Positions 35,126 to 43,684 of a stretch of DNA of 64,000 bases are shown here, piece by piece; the first letter of the stretch is position 1, and each line of letters opens with the position of its first letter. Where the stretch lies: assembly GCF_000178855.1 (NCBI RefSeq), contig NZ_ADVG01000003.1, positions 1,240,001 through 1,304,000 on the forward strand, in the 5' to 3' direction. The translations under genes and the position numbers were made by a program. The notes under the pieces are model-generated. The model had not been told where the DNA came from. It ran no database searches and saw only the letters and a list, made by a program, of their open reading frames with translations. The stretch comes from Ktedonobacter racemifer DSM 44963. Its GTDB lineage: Bacteria > Chloroflexota > Ktedonobacteria > Ktedonobacterales > Ktedonobacteraceae.

Positions 35126-35259
35126 TAGCTAACGAGATGTGCAAGTTGTTGAGAGCGGGGTCAAGGGGCAGCGCCCCTTGCGGGGTTTGGGGTGTCCCCA
35201 AATTCTTTTTCTCCTTGCCGCCGCAGGCGGCAGAATGAACTTGCACATCGCGTTAGCTA
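35126..35259. repeat. Nested multi-hairpin element
   Basis: Outer arms TAGCTAACGAGATGTGCAAG... (35126-35147) and 35238-35259 match at 21 of 22 positions. Inside are three smaller stems: AAGGGGC-AGC-GCCCCTT, TTTGGGG-TGT-CCCCAAA and TGCCGCC-GCA-GGCGGCA. It lies between the LacI gene and the binding-protein gene. Could be a folded leader RNA or a non-autonomous mobile sequence. Confidence 0.7.
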
Positions 35260-35364
35260 ACAAACAAAAGAAAGGAGTTTGCAAGACAGAGACCTTAGAT
35301 AGGAAGAGTAATGAAGCTCTTCTAAGTGAGTAGTGTGCAAGGAAAAAGCAAAGGAGACAAAGTT

Positions 35365-36702
35365 GTGAAAACCTATTTGCGACGCACTCCCCTCTATTCA
35401 TCTTTGATCATCGTCTTATTACTCATGCTGACCGCGTGCGGCGGCACCTCTTCCGGAAATACTTCTGGTCAGACGCTCCATGTGCTGGTGGGCGCCAATA
35501 CTACATTTCCTACCCAACAGAAGCAATGGATGCAGCAAATTGGGACGGAATTTCACAAGCTCACCGGGTCTACGATTGCCTGGGATACGTACAGTAGCTC
35601 AAGCGAGGAGCAGACCAAGCTGCAAACAGCGGTTGTGAGTGGCAATGGTCCCGATATCTTTAGCCTGGGGACAACCTTTGTCCCTACCGCGCAAGCCACC
35701 AACGGTTTTGTGACGCTGAGCGATGCTGATTGGCAGCAGGTCGGCGGGAAGAGCAAATTCTTTCCCCAGCAGCTAACCATGGCAGGCAAAACCCCTGACC
35801 AGACGATTGGCATTCCCTGGACCATGGCCCCCTTCGCGATGGTATACAACAAGGATCTCTTCCAGAAGGCAGGCATCACCACTCCTCCTACGACCTGGAC
35901 TGAGTTCGTCCAGGATGCTCAGAAGATTACCCAGCCCTCACAAGGCGTGTATGGTGCTGAGATCGATCCTTCGGATTCATTCGATACGTGGAAGATTATC
36001 TGGACCTTCAGTAAACAGTTGGGTAAGGATTTTCTTTCTCCCGATCTCAAGACCGCCCAGTTGAATACTCCCGAGGCCCAGTCGGCCCTCCAGTTCTGGT
36101 TTGATTGGGCGACAAAATACAAGATCACCGATCCAAACGCCATGTCCTGGAAATCGGGAGATGCCACGCGTGCCTTTGGCAGCGGCAAGGTGGGTATGCA
36201 GATCATGGTCTCTACCTCTATCATTCCGACCCTCAATAAGGCTGGCCTGTCTGGTCACTATGCCTTTGCTCCCATGCCTACCGTTCCATATGGTATGCAG
36301 CAGCGGCCCGCCAGCGGTATTGCCGCGACCTCGATTGTTTCAGGCCAGATGCTGGCTATTGCTAAGTACTCGAATCAAAAAGACCTGGCCTTGAAACTTA
36401 TCAACCTGCTTACCGATAACCAGCACCAGCTCGACTGGCATAAGACCTTTGGCGATCTCCCAACTAATGCTGCCGCCGCCAATCAGTTAGCCAGTCAGGA
36501 CTCTCTAACGGCCGCGTTTATCCAGGCCGAGGCTGGGGCTACGCCGACACCTTTCTCTGGCTCCTGGGCCTCTATCCAGGTTTCCATGGCGGGCGTCTGT
36601 TCCAAAGTAGCCAACCTGGTCGCTACGAATCAATATTCGCCATCTTCGATCAAACCCTTGCTTGACCAGGCGAATCAGCAGATTCAAGGCTCACTGCACT
36701 AG
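35365..36702 (+). CDS. Sugar ABC transporter substrate-binding lipoprotein
   Basis: 445 residues, extracytoplasmic solute-binding protein family 1. Signal peptide with lipobox LMLTACGG, then the two-lobe domain (LHVLVGANTTFPTQQKQWM, GPDIFSLGTTFVPTAQA, IPWTMAPFAMVYNKDLFQKAGI). It delivers a sugar to the permeases that follow. Start is GTG 35365 with AAAGGAG eight bases upstream; the frame from 35326 has no site. First gene of the transporter part of the operon. Confidence 0.93.
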   Translation: MKTYLRRTPLYSSLIIVLLLMLTACGGTSSGNTSGQTLHVLVGANTTFPTQQKQWMQQIGTEFHKLTGSTIAWDTYSSSSEEQTKLQTAVVSGNGPDIFSLGTTFVPTAQATNGFVTLSDADWQQVGGKSKFFPQQLTMAGKTPDQTIGIPWTMAPFAMVYNKDLFQKAGITTPPTTWTEFVQDAQKITQPSQGVYGAEIDPSDSFDTWKIIWTFSKQLGKDFLSPDLKTAQLNTPEAQSALQFWFDWATKYKITDPNAMSWKSGDATRAFGSGKVGMQIMVSTSIIPTLNKAGLSGHYAFAPMPTVPYGMQQRPASGIAATSIVSGQMLAIAKYSNQKDLALKLINLLTDNQHQLDWHKTFGDLPTNAAAANQLASQDSLTAAFIQAEAGATPTPFSGSWASIQVSMAGVCSKVANLVATNQYSPSSIKPLLDQANQQIQGSLH

Positions 36703-36723
36703 AGAAATTTCTTCTTCCAGCCA

Positions 36724-36752
36724 GGATTCGCCTGCATTGCGCAGGCGAATCC
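36724..36752 (+). other. Intercistronic hairpin between binding protein and permease
   Basis: GGATTCGCCTGC (36724-36735) pairs exactly with 36741-36752, in the 72-base gap. No U-tract. Such hairpins commonly stabilise the upstream mRNA so that the binding protein is made in excess. Confidence 0.7.
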
Positions 36753-36774
36753 CGCGACCGAAAAGGTGGTAGCT

Positions 36775-37755
36775 ATGTCTATTAGTTCTACACCAGAAAA
36801 GATGCCACCCCCAATTCGCACGACCGGCGCGTTAAATAAGCGTTTGCTTCGCAAGGGCATTGGCAGCCATCGCCCTTTGTGGCTGCTCTGGCCGGGGCTC
36901 GTGCTACTGCTGGTTATCGTTGGCATTCCTTTTCTGATCGCTTTCTATATCAGCTTTCTCAACCTCGATCAATATAGCCTGCGTAGCTGGCTAGAGGCTC
37001 CCTGGGTCGGCTTGAGCAACTACCTTGCCGCCTTTACTAATGGGAACGTAGTTGGGGCATCCCTGCTTGTCTCGCTAGGCGTCAGCCTGGGTTTCTCGCT
37101 GCTTACTACACTGTTCATTGTGCCTATTGGCATCCTGGCGGCGCTGACGGTGAACACGCCGTATCGCGGGCGAGCTTTTGTGCGCATCCTTTATCTAATC
37201 CCTTATGTCATCCCTACCTTTGTCACGGCGCTGATCTGGCGTATGATGTTCTTAAATGGGACGGGCCTAGTTGATCGTTTTCTGGCGGCTATTCATGTTG
37301 CTAACGTCAATACCTACTGGCTGCTCGGCGCGAATAGCTTCTGGGCGATGGTGATCGCTGATACCTGGGCCTCGTGGCCGTTTATTTATATGCTGACCCT
37401 GGCTGGATTACAATCCCTCCCCTCCGAGGTCTACGACTCAGCCGCGGTGGATGGAGCAAATTTCCGGCAGAAGATGCTGTATATTGTTCTACCTCACTTG
37501 CGCCATACGCTGGCGCTGGCCGTGTTGCTCTCGACGCTCAACCACTTCAATAATTTTACCCTGCCCTTCGTCATGTTTGGGACACCTCCTCCTATCCAGG
37601 CCGATGTGCTCCCTCTCAACATCTATGTCTCTTCATTTCAGCTCTTTAACTTCGGCGGTGGTGCCGCGATGTCGGTGGTTACGCTGATCCTTGTATTAAT
37701 CCCCGGATTCCTCTATATCCGCTCGTTGCGCTTGAGTGAGGTGAAGGCATCATGA
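36775..37755 (+). CDS. Sugar ABC transporter permease (MalF/UgpA type)
   Basis: 326 residues with six membrane helices. The EAA-loop is LPSEVYDSAAVDGANFRQKMLYIVLPHL, contacting the ATPase. AAAAGGTGG precedes ATG 36775. Its last four bases overlap the next permease start (ATGA), giving translational coupling. Confidence 0.93.
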   Translation: MSISSTPEKMPPPIRTTGALNKRLLRKGIGSHRPLWLLWPGLVLLLVIVGIPFLIAFYISFLNLDQYSLRSWLEAPWVGLSNYLAAFTNGNVVGASLLVSLGVSLGFSLLTTLFIVPIGILAALTVNTPYRGRAFVRILYLIPYVIPTFVTALIWRMMFLNGTGLVDRFLAAIHVANVNTYWLLGANSFWAMVIADTWASWPFIYMLTLAGLQSLPSEVYDSAAVDGANFRQKMLYIVLPHLRHTLALAVLLSTLNHFNNFTLPFVMFGTPPPIQADVLPLNIYVSSFQLFNFGGGAAMSVVTLILVLIPGFLYIRSLRLSEVKAS

Positions 37756-38624
37756 GGCATCGCTACAATTACAATGCGCAGGAAGTTTTACCGCCATGGG
37801 TGCGCTGGCTACTGATCGTGGTGCTGGCGATTTTTGTCCTGGTCCCCGTTGGATATATGCTCCTGCTCTCCGTGACGCCGGATATCGAGGTGAATGGTGA
37901 GCATCTCTTGCCATCCCACTGGGCCTTTGAAAACTATGTGCAGATGTGGTCCACAATCAATCTTGCTCAGGGCCTCTTCAATAGCGTGCTTATCTCGCTG
38001 GTCGCGAGCACGATTGCGGTGGTTCTGGCCGTTGGGGCTGCGTATGTGATTACGCGCTTTCACTTTCGTGGTCGCATCGCCTACCTATATTCCCTTATTG
38101 GTTTGCAGGCGATTCCAAGCATCATGCTCCTGCTGCCCCTCTTCGTGCTTTTCATCTCCCTGCAAAGCTTCTTGCAAGTGAAACTGGTTGGGACCTATAC
38201 CGGGGTAATTATTACCTACCTGACCTTCTCGCTGCCTTTTGCGACCTGGCTGCTGGTGACGTATCTCGCCAATATTCCCCTTGATGTCGAGGAGGCGGCT
38301 ATGATCGATGGCGCGACGCGGCTGCAAACCCTCTGGCGCATCATTGTACCCCTGGCGCTGCCCGGCCTGGTAGTTGCCTTGGTCTTTTCGTTCTTGACGG
38401 GCTGGAACGACGTGCTCTTTGCTAGCGTGCTGACCTCGCCAGAGACGCAGACAGTCGGCGTACAGTTGCAGGCCTTTAGTGCCGCTCAGGAAGGCGGGGC
38501 GTTGCCACTCTATGGTCAGCTAATGAGCGCCGCTCTCATGAGCGGGCTACCCGTAGTTATCTTGTACCTGGTGTTTCAGAAATACTTGATCGGCGGCCTG
38601 ACCGCTGGCAGCGTAAAGGGATGA
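37752..38624 (+). CDS. Sugar ABC transporter permease (MalG/UgpE type)
   Basis: 290 residues, six membrane helices, EAA-loop PLDVEEAAMIDGATRLQTLWRIIVPLALPG. It forms the membrane heterodimer with the preceding permease. No ATP-binding gene follows, so the system probably uses a shared MsmK-type ATPase coded elsewhere. Confidence 0.93.
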   Translation: MRHRYNYNAQEVLPPWVRWLLIVVLAIFVLVPVGYMLLLSVTPDIEVNGEHLLPSHWAFENYVQMWSTINLAQGLFNSVLISLVASTIAVVLAVGAAYVITRFHFRGRIAYLYSLIGLQAIPSIMLLLPLFVLFISLQSFLQVKLVGTYTGVIITYLTFSLPFATWLLVTYLANIPLDVEEAAMIDGATRLQTLWRIIVPLALPGLVVALVFSFLTGWNDVLFASVLTSPETQTVGVQLQAFSAAQEGGALPLYGQLMSAALMSGLPVVILYLVFQKYLIGGLTAGSVKG

Positions 38625-38738
38625 TTTCTGACGGCTATCTCCCAATAGCCTCTCTCGGCAGGGCACTAAAGGCCAGCGCGGTCTTGCCCTGCGCCAGTGG
38701 GACCTCCTTTGTGATGAGACCGCATCGCGATCTGCGGC

Positions 38739-38840
38739 ATGATGACCCCCGAAGATGTCGCCCGACTCATCTGCTCAACCCTGGAGCAGGAAGCGCTGAC
38801 AGGCCAGCTCATCACCATCGATAGTGGACAGACATTATAG
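38739..38840 (+). pseudogene. C-terminal remnant of a short-chain dehydrogenase
   Basis: The 33-codon frame MMTPEDVARLICSTLEQEAL then TGQLITIDSGQTL ends in TAG. The T-G-Q-x-I-T-I-D-x-G pattern is the usual C-terminus of SDR enzymes; the Rossmann and catalytic regions are absent. Directly followed by a long hairpin. Probably a decayed gene. Confidence 0.6.
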
Positions 38841-38856
38841 TTGGTGATTGGTAAAG

Positions 38857-38931
38857 AGCGCTACTTACGTACGCGTCCCCTATGCGTCGATGTATCCTCT
38901 ACGCGTAGGGGACGCGTACGTAAGTAGCGCT
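38857..38931. terminator. 31-bp stem with one wobble, just before a promoter
   Basis: Arms 38857-38887 and 38901-38931 pair throughout except one G-T. It ends two bases before the -35 of the phosphatase promoter, so it would insulate that promoter from upstream transcription. Confidence 0.8.
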
Positions 38932-38933
38932 TC

Positions 38934-38984
38934 TTGACAATTCCCCTTATTTTATATAATATATCGGAAGTGGATATATCCGAT
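38934..38984 (+). promoter_or_regulatory. Phosphatase-gene promoter with operator-like repeat
   Basis: TTGACA (38934-38939), 17-base spacer, TAATAT (38957-38962). The inverted repeat ATCGGA-N10-TCCGAT (38963-38984) sits at the expected transcription start. The cognate regulator is unknown. Confidence 0.65.
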
Positions 38985-39029
38985 GTTGATATAAATATAC
39001 TGCAAATCAGAGGCGGAAGGAGCTATAAA

Positions 39030-39638
39030 GTGACTCATCTCTATTTAATACGCCATGGCGATTACATTGAAGACCTGGAGGATGGCAAATATCAGGATCT
39101 AGGTCTCTCGCCTGAGGGTGTCAGGCAGGTGGAGGCTCTGCGTGAGCGCCTGGCCAGGACGGGCGAGATCAAGGCCGATGTGCTACTCAGCAGTCCTATG
39201 CGACGCGCAAGGGAAGCGGCAGCCATACTGGCGTCTGTGTGGGAGCAGTCGGTAATCTTTGATAAAGACTTTGAAGAGTGGGTCTGTGATGATGGCACCT
39301 TGACTCCCGAGGAGTTTTCTCGGCGCTGGCAGCAGGTATCTGAAGCACAAAAGCCTTTCTATCGCTTTATGCCTGGCTATGAAACGGCTCTGGAGTTTTC
39401 CGGACGTGTTCAAGCAGCTTTTAATCGCATTCTGCTAGAACATCAGGGGAAAACGCTCGTGCTGGTCACCCATGGGGGCGTTATCGGCACGGCATTTAGT
39501 TATTTCTTTGGTCTGAGTGCCGCATTGCCCTCGCGGGTTGGCCTGGGTCCGAAGAACGCCTCCATTACTCACTGGTATCAACCCGCGAGCGCACCCAAGT
39601 GGGTTCTTGAGCGCTACAATGACTACCACCATTTATGA
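39030..39638 (+). CDS. Histidine phosphatase family protein
   Basis: 202 residues of the phosphoglycerate-mutase-like branch. Catalytic RHG motif in LYLIRHGDYIED at the N-terminus, second conserved block LLSSPMRRAREAA, second His in VLVTHGGVIG. Cytosolic phosphatase of unknown substrate. Start is GTG 39030 with GGAAGGAG seven bases upstream; the frame from 38934 would begin in the promoter. Confidence 0.92.
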   Translation: MTHLYLIRHGDYIEDLEDGKYQDLGLSPEGVRQVEALRERLARTGEIKADVLLSSPMRRAREAAAILASVWEQSVIFDKDFEEWVCDDGTLTPEEFSRRWQQVSEAQKPFYRFMPGYETALEFSGRVQAAFNRILLEHQGKTLVLVTHGGVIGTAFSYFFGLSAALPSRVGLGPKNASITHWYQPASAPKWVLERYNDYHHL

Positions 39639-39660
39639 TAGAACGCTACTGGCACAGTGC

Positions 39661-40728
39661 CTATGCCCAGGTCAGGCGTAGGACGCGAAGCCAGTTCTCA
39701 TGGGTTAGCTTGCGCAGCGCGGCTTCATCATAGCCATGTTCGCGTAAGGCGGTGACGAGTTTAGGGAGCCCACTTACATCTCCAATTTCTCGCGAAACCG
39801 TGGTGCCATCAAAGTCTGACCCGAAGCCGACGCGGTCGATGCCAAGATGCTCGACGAGATAATCGATATGGCGCACCATGACCGTCAGCGGTAGATTGGG
39901 ATCGCGATTGGTGTCTGTGCGCAGGTCGGAAACACCAAAATTGAGGCCGACGATGCCGTCTGATGCTTTGACGGCGTCTAGCTGACGATCAGTGAGGTTG
40001 CGCGTGGAGGGACAGAGGGCATGAACGGCAGTGTGCGTCACGACCAGCGGGGCGTTAGAGATCTGTGCCACATCCCAGAAGCCCTGCTCGTTGAGATGCG
40101 CGAGGTCCACCAGGATACCCAGGCGATTGCAGGCGTGTACAAGCTCGCGTCCAGCCGCTGTCAGTCCTGGACCCGTATCGGGCGAACGAGGAAAGCCAAA
40201 GGGGACGCCATGCGCGAAGTCATTAGGGCGACTCCAGACGAGGCCAAGTGAGCTCAGCCCCTTCTGGTAGAAGCTCTCTAAATTATCGAGATCAGGCGCG
40301 ATGGCCTCAGCCCCCTCGAAGTGTAGAATAATGGCCAGGATGCCTTTCTGCATGCAGTCCTGTAGCTCATCAACCGTGCGCACAACTTTAATCTGTCCCG
40401 CGGACTCCGCCTCCAGGTGGTAGAGGAGTTCTATGACCTCGCCAGTCATTCGTTGAGCGTAAGCATGCTCAATCGCCGGGAAGGGACGCACCTCATATCC
40501 CGTTTCCGTCACGACCATACGCTCTTTCATCGTCTGCGCCTTCCCTGGTGCGGGACAAAAGATGGCGAAGAAGCCGCCCGCGAAGTTTCCCTGCCGCGCT
40601 CGTGGCAGATCGATGTGCCCCTGTTCACTCTGCTCGAAAAAACTTCGCCCTCTTCCCCGTTCCGGCGAGTAGAGATGCAGCAAGGTATCATTGTGTCCGT
40701 CTAAGATAGGTAGCGTACTTGTCATCAT
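39661..40728 (-). CDS. Membrane dipeptidase, peptidase M19
   Basis: 355 residues, zinc-dependent dipeptidase (renal dipeptidase family). Metal ligands: DGHNDTLLHLY near the N-terminus, Glu in LHFEGAEAI, His in VDLAHLNEQGFWDV and THTAVHALCPSTRNLTD, and GFGSDFDGTT near the end. Cleaves dipeptides including some D-amino-acid ones. No signal peptide, so cytosolic. Convergent with the phosphatase, 22 bases apart. Confidence 0.94.
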   Translation of the reverse strand: MMTSTLPILDGHNDTLLHLYSPERGRGRSFFEQSEQGHIDLPRARQGNFAGGFFAIFCPAPGKAQTMKERMVVTETGYEVRPFPAIEHAYAQRMTGEVIELLYHLEAESAGQIKVVRTVDELQDCMQKGILAIILHFEGAEAIAPDLDNLESFYQKGLSSLGLVWSRPNDFAHGVPFGFPRSPDTGPGLTAAGRELVHACNRLGILVDLAHLNEQGFWDVAQISNAPLVVTHTAVHALCPSTRNLTDRQLDAVKASDGIVGLNFGVSDLRTDTNRDPNLPLTVMVRHIDYLVEHLGIDRVGFGSDFDGTTVSREIGDVSGLPKLVTALREHGYDEAALRKLTHENWLRVLRLTWA

Positions 40729-40856
40729 GCAAAATATCTCTTTTCATGAATATGCTCTTTAAATTATATGCATGGCGAGCGGTAATAGACAAGCGTTGGC
40801 GAAAAGGGGGACGTACCATTTTAAATTACACATTTCAGGACCGTACTGCTGTGTTT

Positions 40857-40888
40857 GGGGATGCCATGAATACTGTCATGGCATCCCC
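40857..40888 (-). terminator. Terminator of the membrane-protein gene
   Basis: GGGGATGCCATGA (40857-40869) pairs exactly with 40876-40888, 23 bases past the stop codon of the gene at 40912. Confidence 0.7.
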
Positions 40889-40911
40889 CTTTATGAACAC
40901 TGGGACGCCTA

Positions 40912-41322
40912 TCATACAAGCTGCGGCTGCCTGCTTCCCTTGCTGGCTGTTTGCTTGAGACGCAGGTAACGCATACCAGTGGTACCGAACAACACGAGCG
41001 CGCCCAGGCCAACCAGCAGATGGGCAGTTCTGATCAGCCAGTGGAGATCGCCAATAAGCAGCGTCATCTGGATGATCCCAAAGACCGGCACGAGGGGAGC
41101 ATAAACGAGGCTCACAGCGCCCAGGAGCCTTGTTCCTCTATTGAGAACCGCTATAATCCCAAGCGTCAATAGCGCGAGAACGAAGATCAAACCAAACAAC
41201 GCGTGAACGATTTGAAGCATGGTCGGACTCATTCCGGTAATCCAAATGAAGAGCCCGAGCACCAGCACTACCAGGCCTGCTATGCCTCCTACCCAATGCA
41301 AGATATGTACCGTTGTTTTCAT
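40912..41322 (-). CDS. Four-helix membrane protein
   Basis: 136 residues with four hydrophobic helices (VGGIAGLVVLVLGLFIWI; IVHALFGLIFVLALLTLGII; LGAVSLVYAPLVPVFGII; LLVGLGALVLFGTTG). Family not recognised. ATG 41322 has AAAGG nine bases upstream. Divergent from the tandem-HxlR gene, with a TTTTATGTGAC motif between them, so it may be regulated by that protein. Confidence 0.75.
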   Translation of the reverse strand: MKTTVHILHWVGGIAGLVVLVLGLFIWITGMSPTMLQIVHALFGLIFVLALLTLGIIAVLNRGTRLLGAVSLVYAPLVPVFGIIQMTLLIGDLHWLIRTAHLLVGLGALVLFGTTGMRYLRLKQTASKGSRQPQLV

Positions 41323-41429
41323 AGAACGATGCCTTTCTGTCAAAGCCGAGGAAAACTGTTCCCCGCTCTCTCATGTCAGGGCCTTTCCCTTCTCGCCTCC
41401 CGCTTTCTTCCAAAATGGAAAAGCCCTGC

Positions 41430-41526
41430 TTTTATGTGACCATGTTTTGTCATTGGCCTTCTCATTTGCTACAATGAGAAGGTACAGGAAGAGGAAGAGG
41501 GGAGCAAGTACGCAATTTTATGTGAC
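41430..41526. promoter_or_regulatory. Repeated TTTTATGTGAC motif near tandem-HxlR promoter
   Basis: TTTTATGTGAC occurs at 41430-41440 and 41516-41526, and a third copy at 42810-42820 upstream of the DUF3224 gene. The copies at 41506-41526 and 42800-42820 agree at 20 of 21 positions including flanks. Candidate operator for the tandem HxlR protein. Confidence 0.65.
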
Positions 41527-41575
41527 GGAGATGAGCCCATCGCATGCTCACCCACTAAAATGGAGTCACTTCTTT

Positions 41576-42238
41576 ATGACACGTGTAAAAAAGACTGCTG
41601 CATGCCCGATTGGAGGAGTGGGAGTGGGAGGCAAATGGATGTTCTGGATCTGGTATCATCTGCTCAGCGGAACCAAACGCTTTGGCGAATTACAGCGGCT
41701 CATCCCGGAAGCCAGCCGACAGATGCTGACCCAGGAGTTACGGGAATTAGAGCAGGTAGGAGTGCTACGCCGAAAAGTGTATGTACAGGTTTCTCCAAAG
41801 GTGGAGTATTCGCTTACGGAATTGGGATGGCAAGCAGAGCCGGTGGTACGCCAGCTCGAAGCCTGGGGGAGGTGGTACGGCGAGCAGGTTCATCTGGAGT
41901 TTGATTGGATGGTCTGCCTGGGAGGCAAATGGAAGTTTTGGCTCTGGTATCACTTGCTCAGTGGTCCCAAACGTTTTAGCGAGTTGCAGAAGTTGCTACC
42001 CGAGATTAGTCGGCAGGTACTCACCCTGGAACTGCGGGAATTGGAACGGATGAGAGTGCTCCACCGGCAAGCCTCTTCTGGGGAATCGACAAAGGGAGGA
42101 TACGCGCTTACGGAATTGGGACGAAACTCAGAGCCGATCCTGCGTCAGTTCTATGCCTGGGGCAGGTGGATTTGTGAGCAGCTTGACCTGGACTACGTTT
42201 GGCCAGTGCTGGATGAACCAGTGGCGCGTGCGAGCTAG
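41576..42238 (+). CDS. Tandem HxlR-domain regulator
   Basis: 220 residues holding two complete HxlR winged-helix domains in one chain. Domain 1: GGKWMFWIWYHLLSGTKRFG, ASRQMLTQELRELEQVGVL, YSLTELGWQAEPV. Domain 2: GGKWKFWLWYHLLSGPKRFS, ISRQVLTLELRELERMRVL, YALTELGRNSEPI. The halves are clearly related, so it is an internal duplication acting perhaps as a single-chain dimer. The N-terminal Cys of domain 1 (ACPIGG) is in the family position; domain 2 has VCLGG. ATG 41576 follows GGAG by ten bases. Confidence 0.88.
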   Translation: MTRVKKTAACPIGGVGVGGKWMFWIWYHLLSGTKRFGELQRLIPEASRQMLTQELRELEQVGVLRRKVYVQVSPKVEYSLTELGWQAEPVVRQLEAWGRWYGEQVHLEFDWMVCLGGKWKFWLWYHLLSGPKRFSELQKLLPEISRQVLTLELRELERMRVLHRQASSGESTKGGYALTELGRNSEPILRQFYAWGRWICEQLDLDYVWPVLDEPVARAS

Positions 42239-42292
42239 CAAGAAAACCGTGACCCTGGGCCTCTTCTCAGCCCAGGGTCACGGTTTTCTTGC
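42238..42292. terminator. Convergent terminator, 23-bp perfect stem
   Basis: Arms 42238-42260 and 42270-42292 are exact reverse complements, with A-rich and T-rich outer ends (GCAAGAAAACC / GGTTTTCTTGC) that serve as U-tracts on either strand. Between tandem-HxlR and DUF3224 genes. Confidence 0.85.
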
Positions 42293-42304
42293 GCATTCAT
42301 CAGG

Positions 42305-42718
42305 TTATTTTGTCTTTTCAAACGTATAATCGAATGGTATAGAATAGATCTCCTGATGGAGTTCGCTTTCAAGCGTTGCCTGTCCGCATAGACCACTTAG
42401 TTGATCTGTGCCTGATCCAGGTAGCACCGTCAATGTCATCTTAAGCTTCCCATGATCAAACGTGCCTATTTGTTGGAAGACAAAGCTGCCCGATCTTCCA
42501 TCAACGCTGCCTGTCACCTTTTCCAGCGCAATCGTGCTGCCTGTAAGATTCTTGTTCTCGGCAATGAGATATTGGATACTGCCTTCCCCTTCAATGACGC
42601 CCTCATAGCGATGAAGGATCTCCACGCGGAAGAGGTTAGTGCCTGGTACTTCTGTTTTGTCATGCCATGTTTTCCGGTTCCAGTCCTTGACTGAACGGGT
42701 GGTATTTGCTTGTGTCAC
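42305..42718 (-). CDS. DUF3224-like protein
   Basis: 137 residues, beta-rich, of the DUF3224 type: HRYEGVIEGEGSIQYLIAE, ALEKVTGSVDGRSGSFVFQQIGTFD, GSGTDQLSGLCGQATLE. Function unknown; these small lipocalin-like barrels often sit beside HxlR or MarR regulators. Start is GTG 42718 with GAGAG upstream. The TTTTATGTGAC motif lies about 92 bases upstream, tying it to the tandem HxlR protein. Confidence 0.85.
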   Translation of the reverse strand: MTQANTTRSVKDWNRKTWHDKTEVPGTNLFRVEILHRYEGVIEGEGSIQYLIAENKNLTGSTIALEKVTGSVDGRSGSFVFQQIGTFDHGKLKMTLTVLPGSGTDQLSGLCGQATLESELHQEIYSIPFDYTFEKTK

Positions 42719-43021
42719 GATGTTCTCTCTTCAAGATGTATTTGAACTTCATCTCCAAAAGTTCATACAGGAAATGTACAAGAGAAAGGGAACGTACACA
42801 AGTACGTAATTTTATGTGACAAAGCAGAACATCACGCCCGCGAGATGGGAAATTCATGAGCATGATACGATCTTCTCCATACATTTGCCCGCATCACTCC
42901 TTGACTCTGGTAAAGGGATCTTCAATGAGGAACAACCTTCTCCGCTTTATCTGGTAAAGTAGTAGTGGTTATACTCTGGCTGGCACTTTATAAGCAGTTG
43001 GTAAATAAGGAGATTGCATTT

Positions 43022-43684
43022 ATGACAGGTATGGTTACTTTCAAGGTGGATGACCGCCAGGTGCCGGGTTACCTGGCGTTGCCCGAGCAAGGGACTGGCC
43101 CGGGTGTGCTTGTGTTGCATGCCTGGTGGGGACTCAATGATATCTTTAAGGGGGTCTGTGAGCGGTTGGCACAGGCAGGCTTTGTGGCCTTCGCGCCCGA
43201 TCTCTACCAAGATGGCCGTGTGGCAAAGACTATTGCTGAAGCTGAGCAACTGCGCGACTCACTGGATGAGGGCAAGACATATCAGAATATTATGGGAGCC
43301 ATTAGCTATCTCCAGGCGCAAGAGAAGACGCGTGGGGAGAGCATTGGTGCCATCGGCTTCTCCCTGGGTAGTGCCTGGGGACTCTTGCTGGAAGACCCGG
43401 CCACGGCGATCGTGACCTTTTATGGGCTTTCAGATGCGGAGAAGGTTACGGCTAACGCGGCCTTTCTCGGTCACTTTGCCGAACACGATGAGTATGAATC
43501 CGCCGAATACATGCAGTTCTTCGAAGAGAGCCTGCGTACCAGGGGTAAGGAGGTGAAGTTCCATCTCTATCCGGGAACACGTCACTGGTTCTTTGAGGAG
43601 GATCGCCCCGAGTATGATGCACAGGCGGCCCAGTTGGCCTGGGAGCGCACTATCAGCTTTTTAAATCAGCATTTGCAGGGATAG
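43022..43684 (+). CDS. Dienelactone hydrolase family protein
   Basis: 220-residue alpha/beta hydrolase of the dienelactone hydrolase family. VLVLHAWWGLND is the conserved N-terminal block; the nucleophile elbow is IGFSLGSAWG, with Ser where classic dienelactone hydrolases have Cys; Asp/His region is in LGHFAEHDEYES and GTRHWFFEED. Substrate unknown. AAGGAG lies nine bases before ATG 43022. Confidence 0.9.
   Translation: MTGMVTFKVDDRQVPGYLALPEQGTGPGVLVLHAWWGLNDIFKGVCERLAQAGFVAFAPDLYQDGRVAKTIAEAEQLRDSLDEGKTYQNIMGAISYLQAQEKTRGESIGAIGFSLGSAWGLLLEDPATAIVTFYGLSDAEKVTANAAFLGHFAEHDEYESAEYMQFFEESLRTRGKEVKFHLYPGTRHWFFEEDRPEYDAQAAQLAWERTISFLNQHLQG

Noticed and set aside
35129..35401. 90-codon minus-strand frame
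   Set aside because: Lies over the nested hairpin element and the start of the binding-protein gene.
38621..38824. 67-codon frame overlapping the permease stop
   Set aside because: Translation is not protein-like; the SDR tail lies in another frame.
42900..43021. Start of the dienelactone hydrolase at 42965
   Set aside because: No ribosome site; ATG 43022 has AAGGAG at good spacing and fits the family N-terminus.
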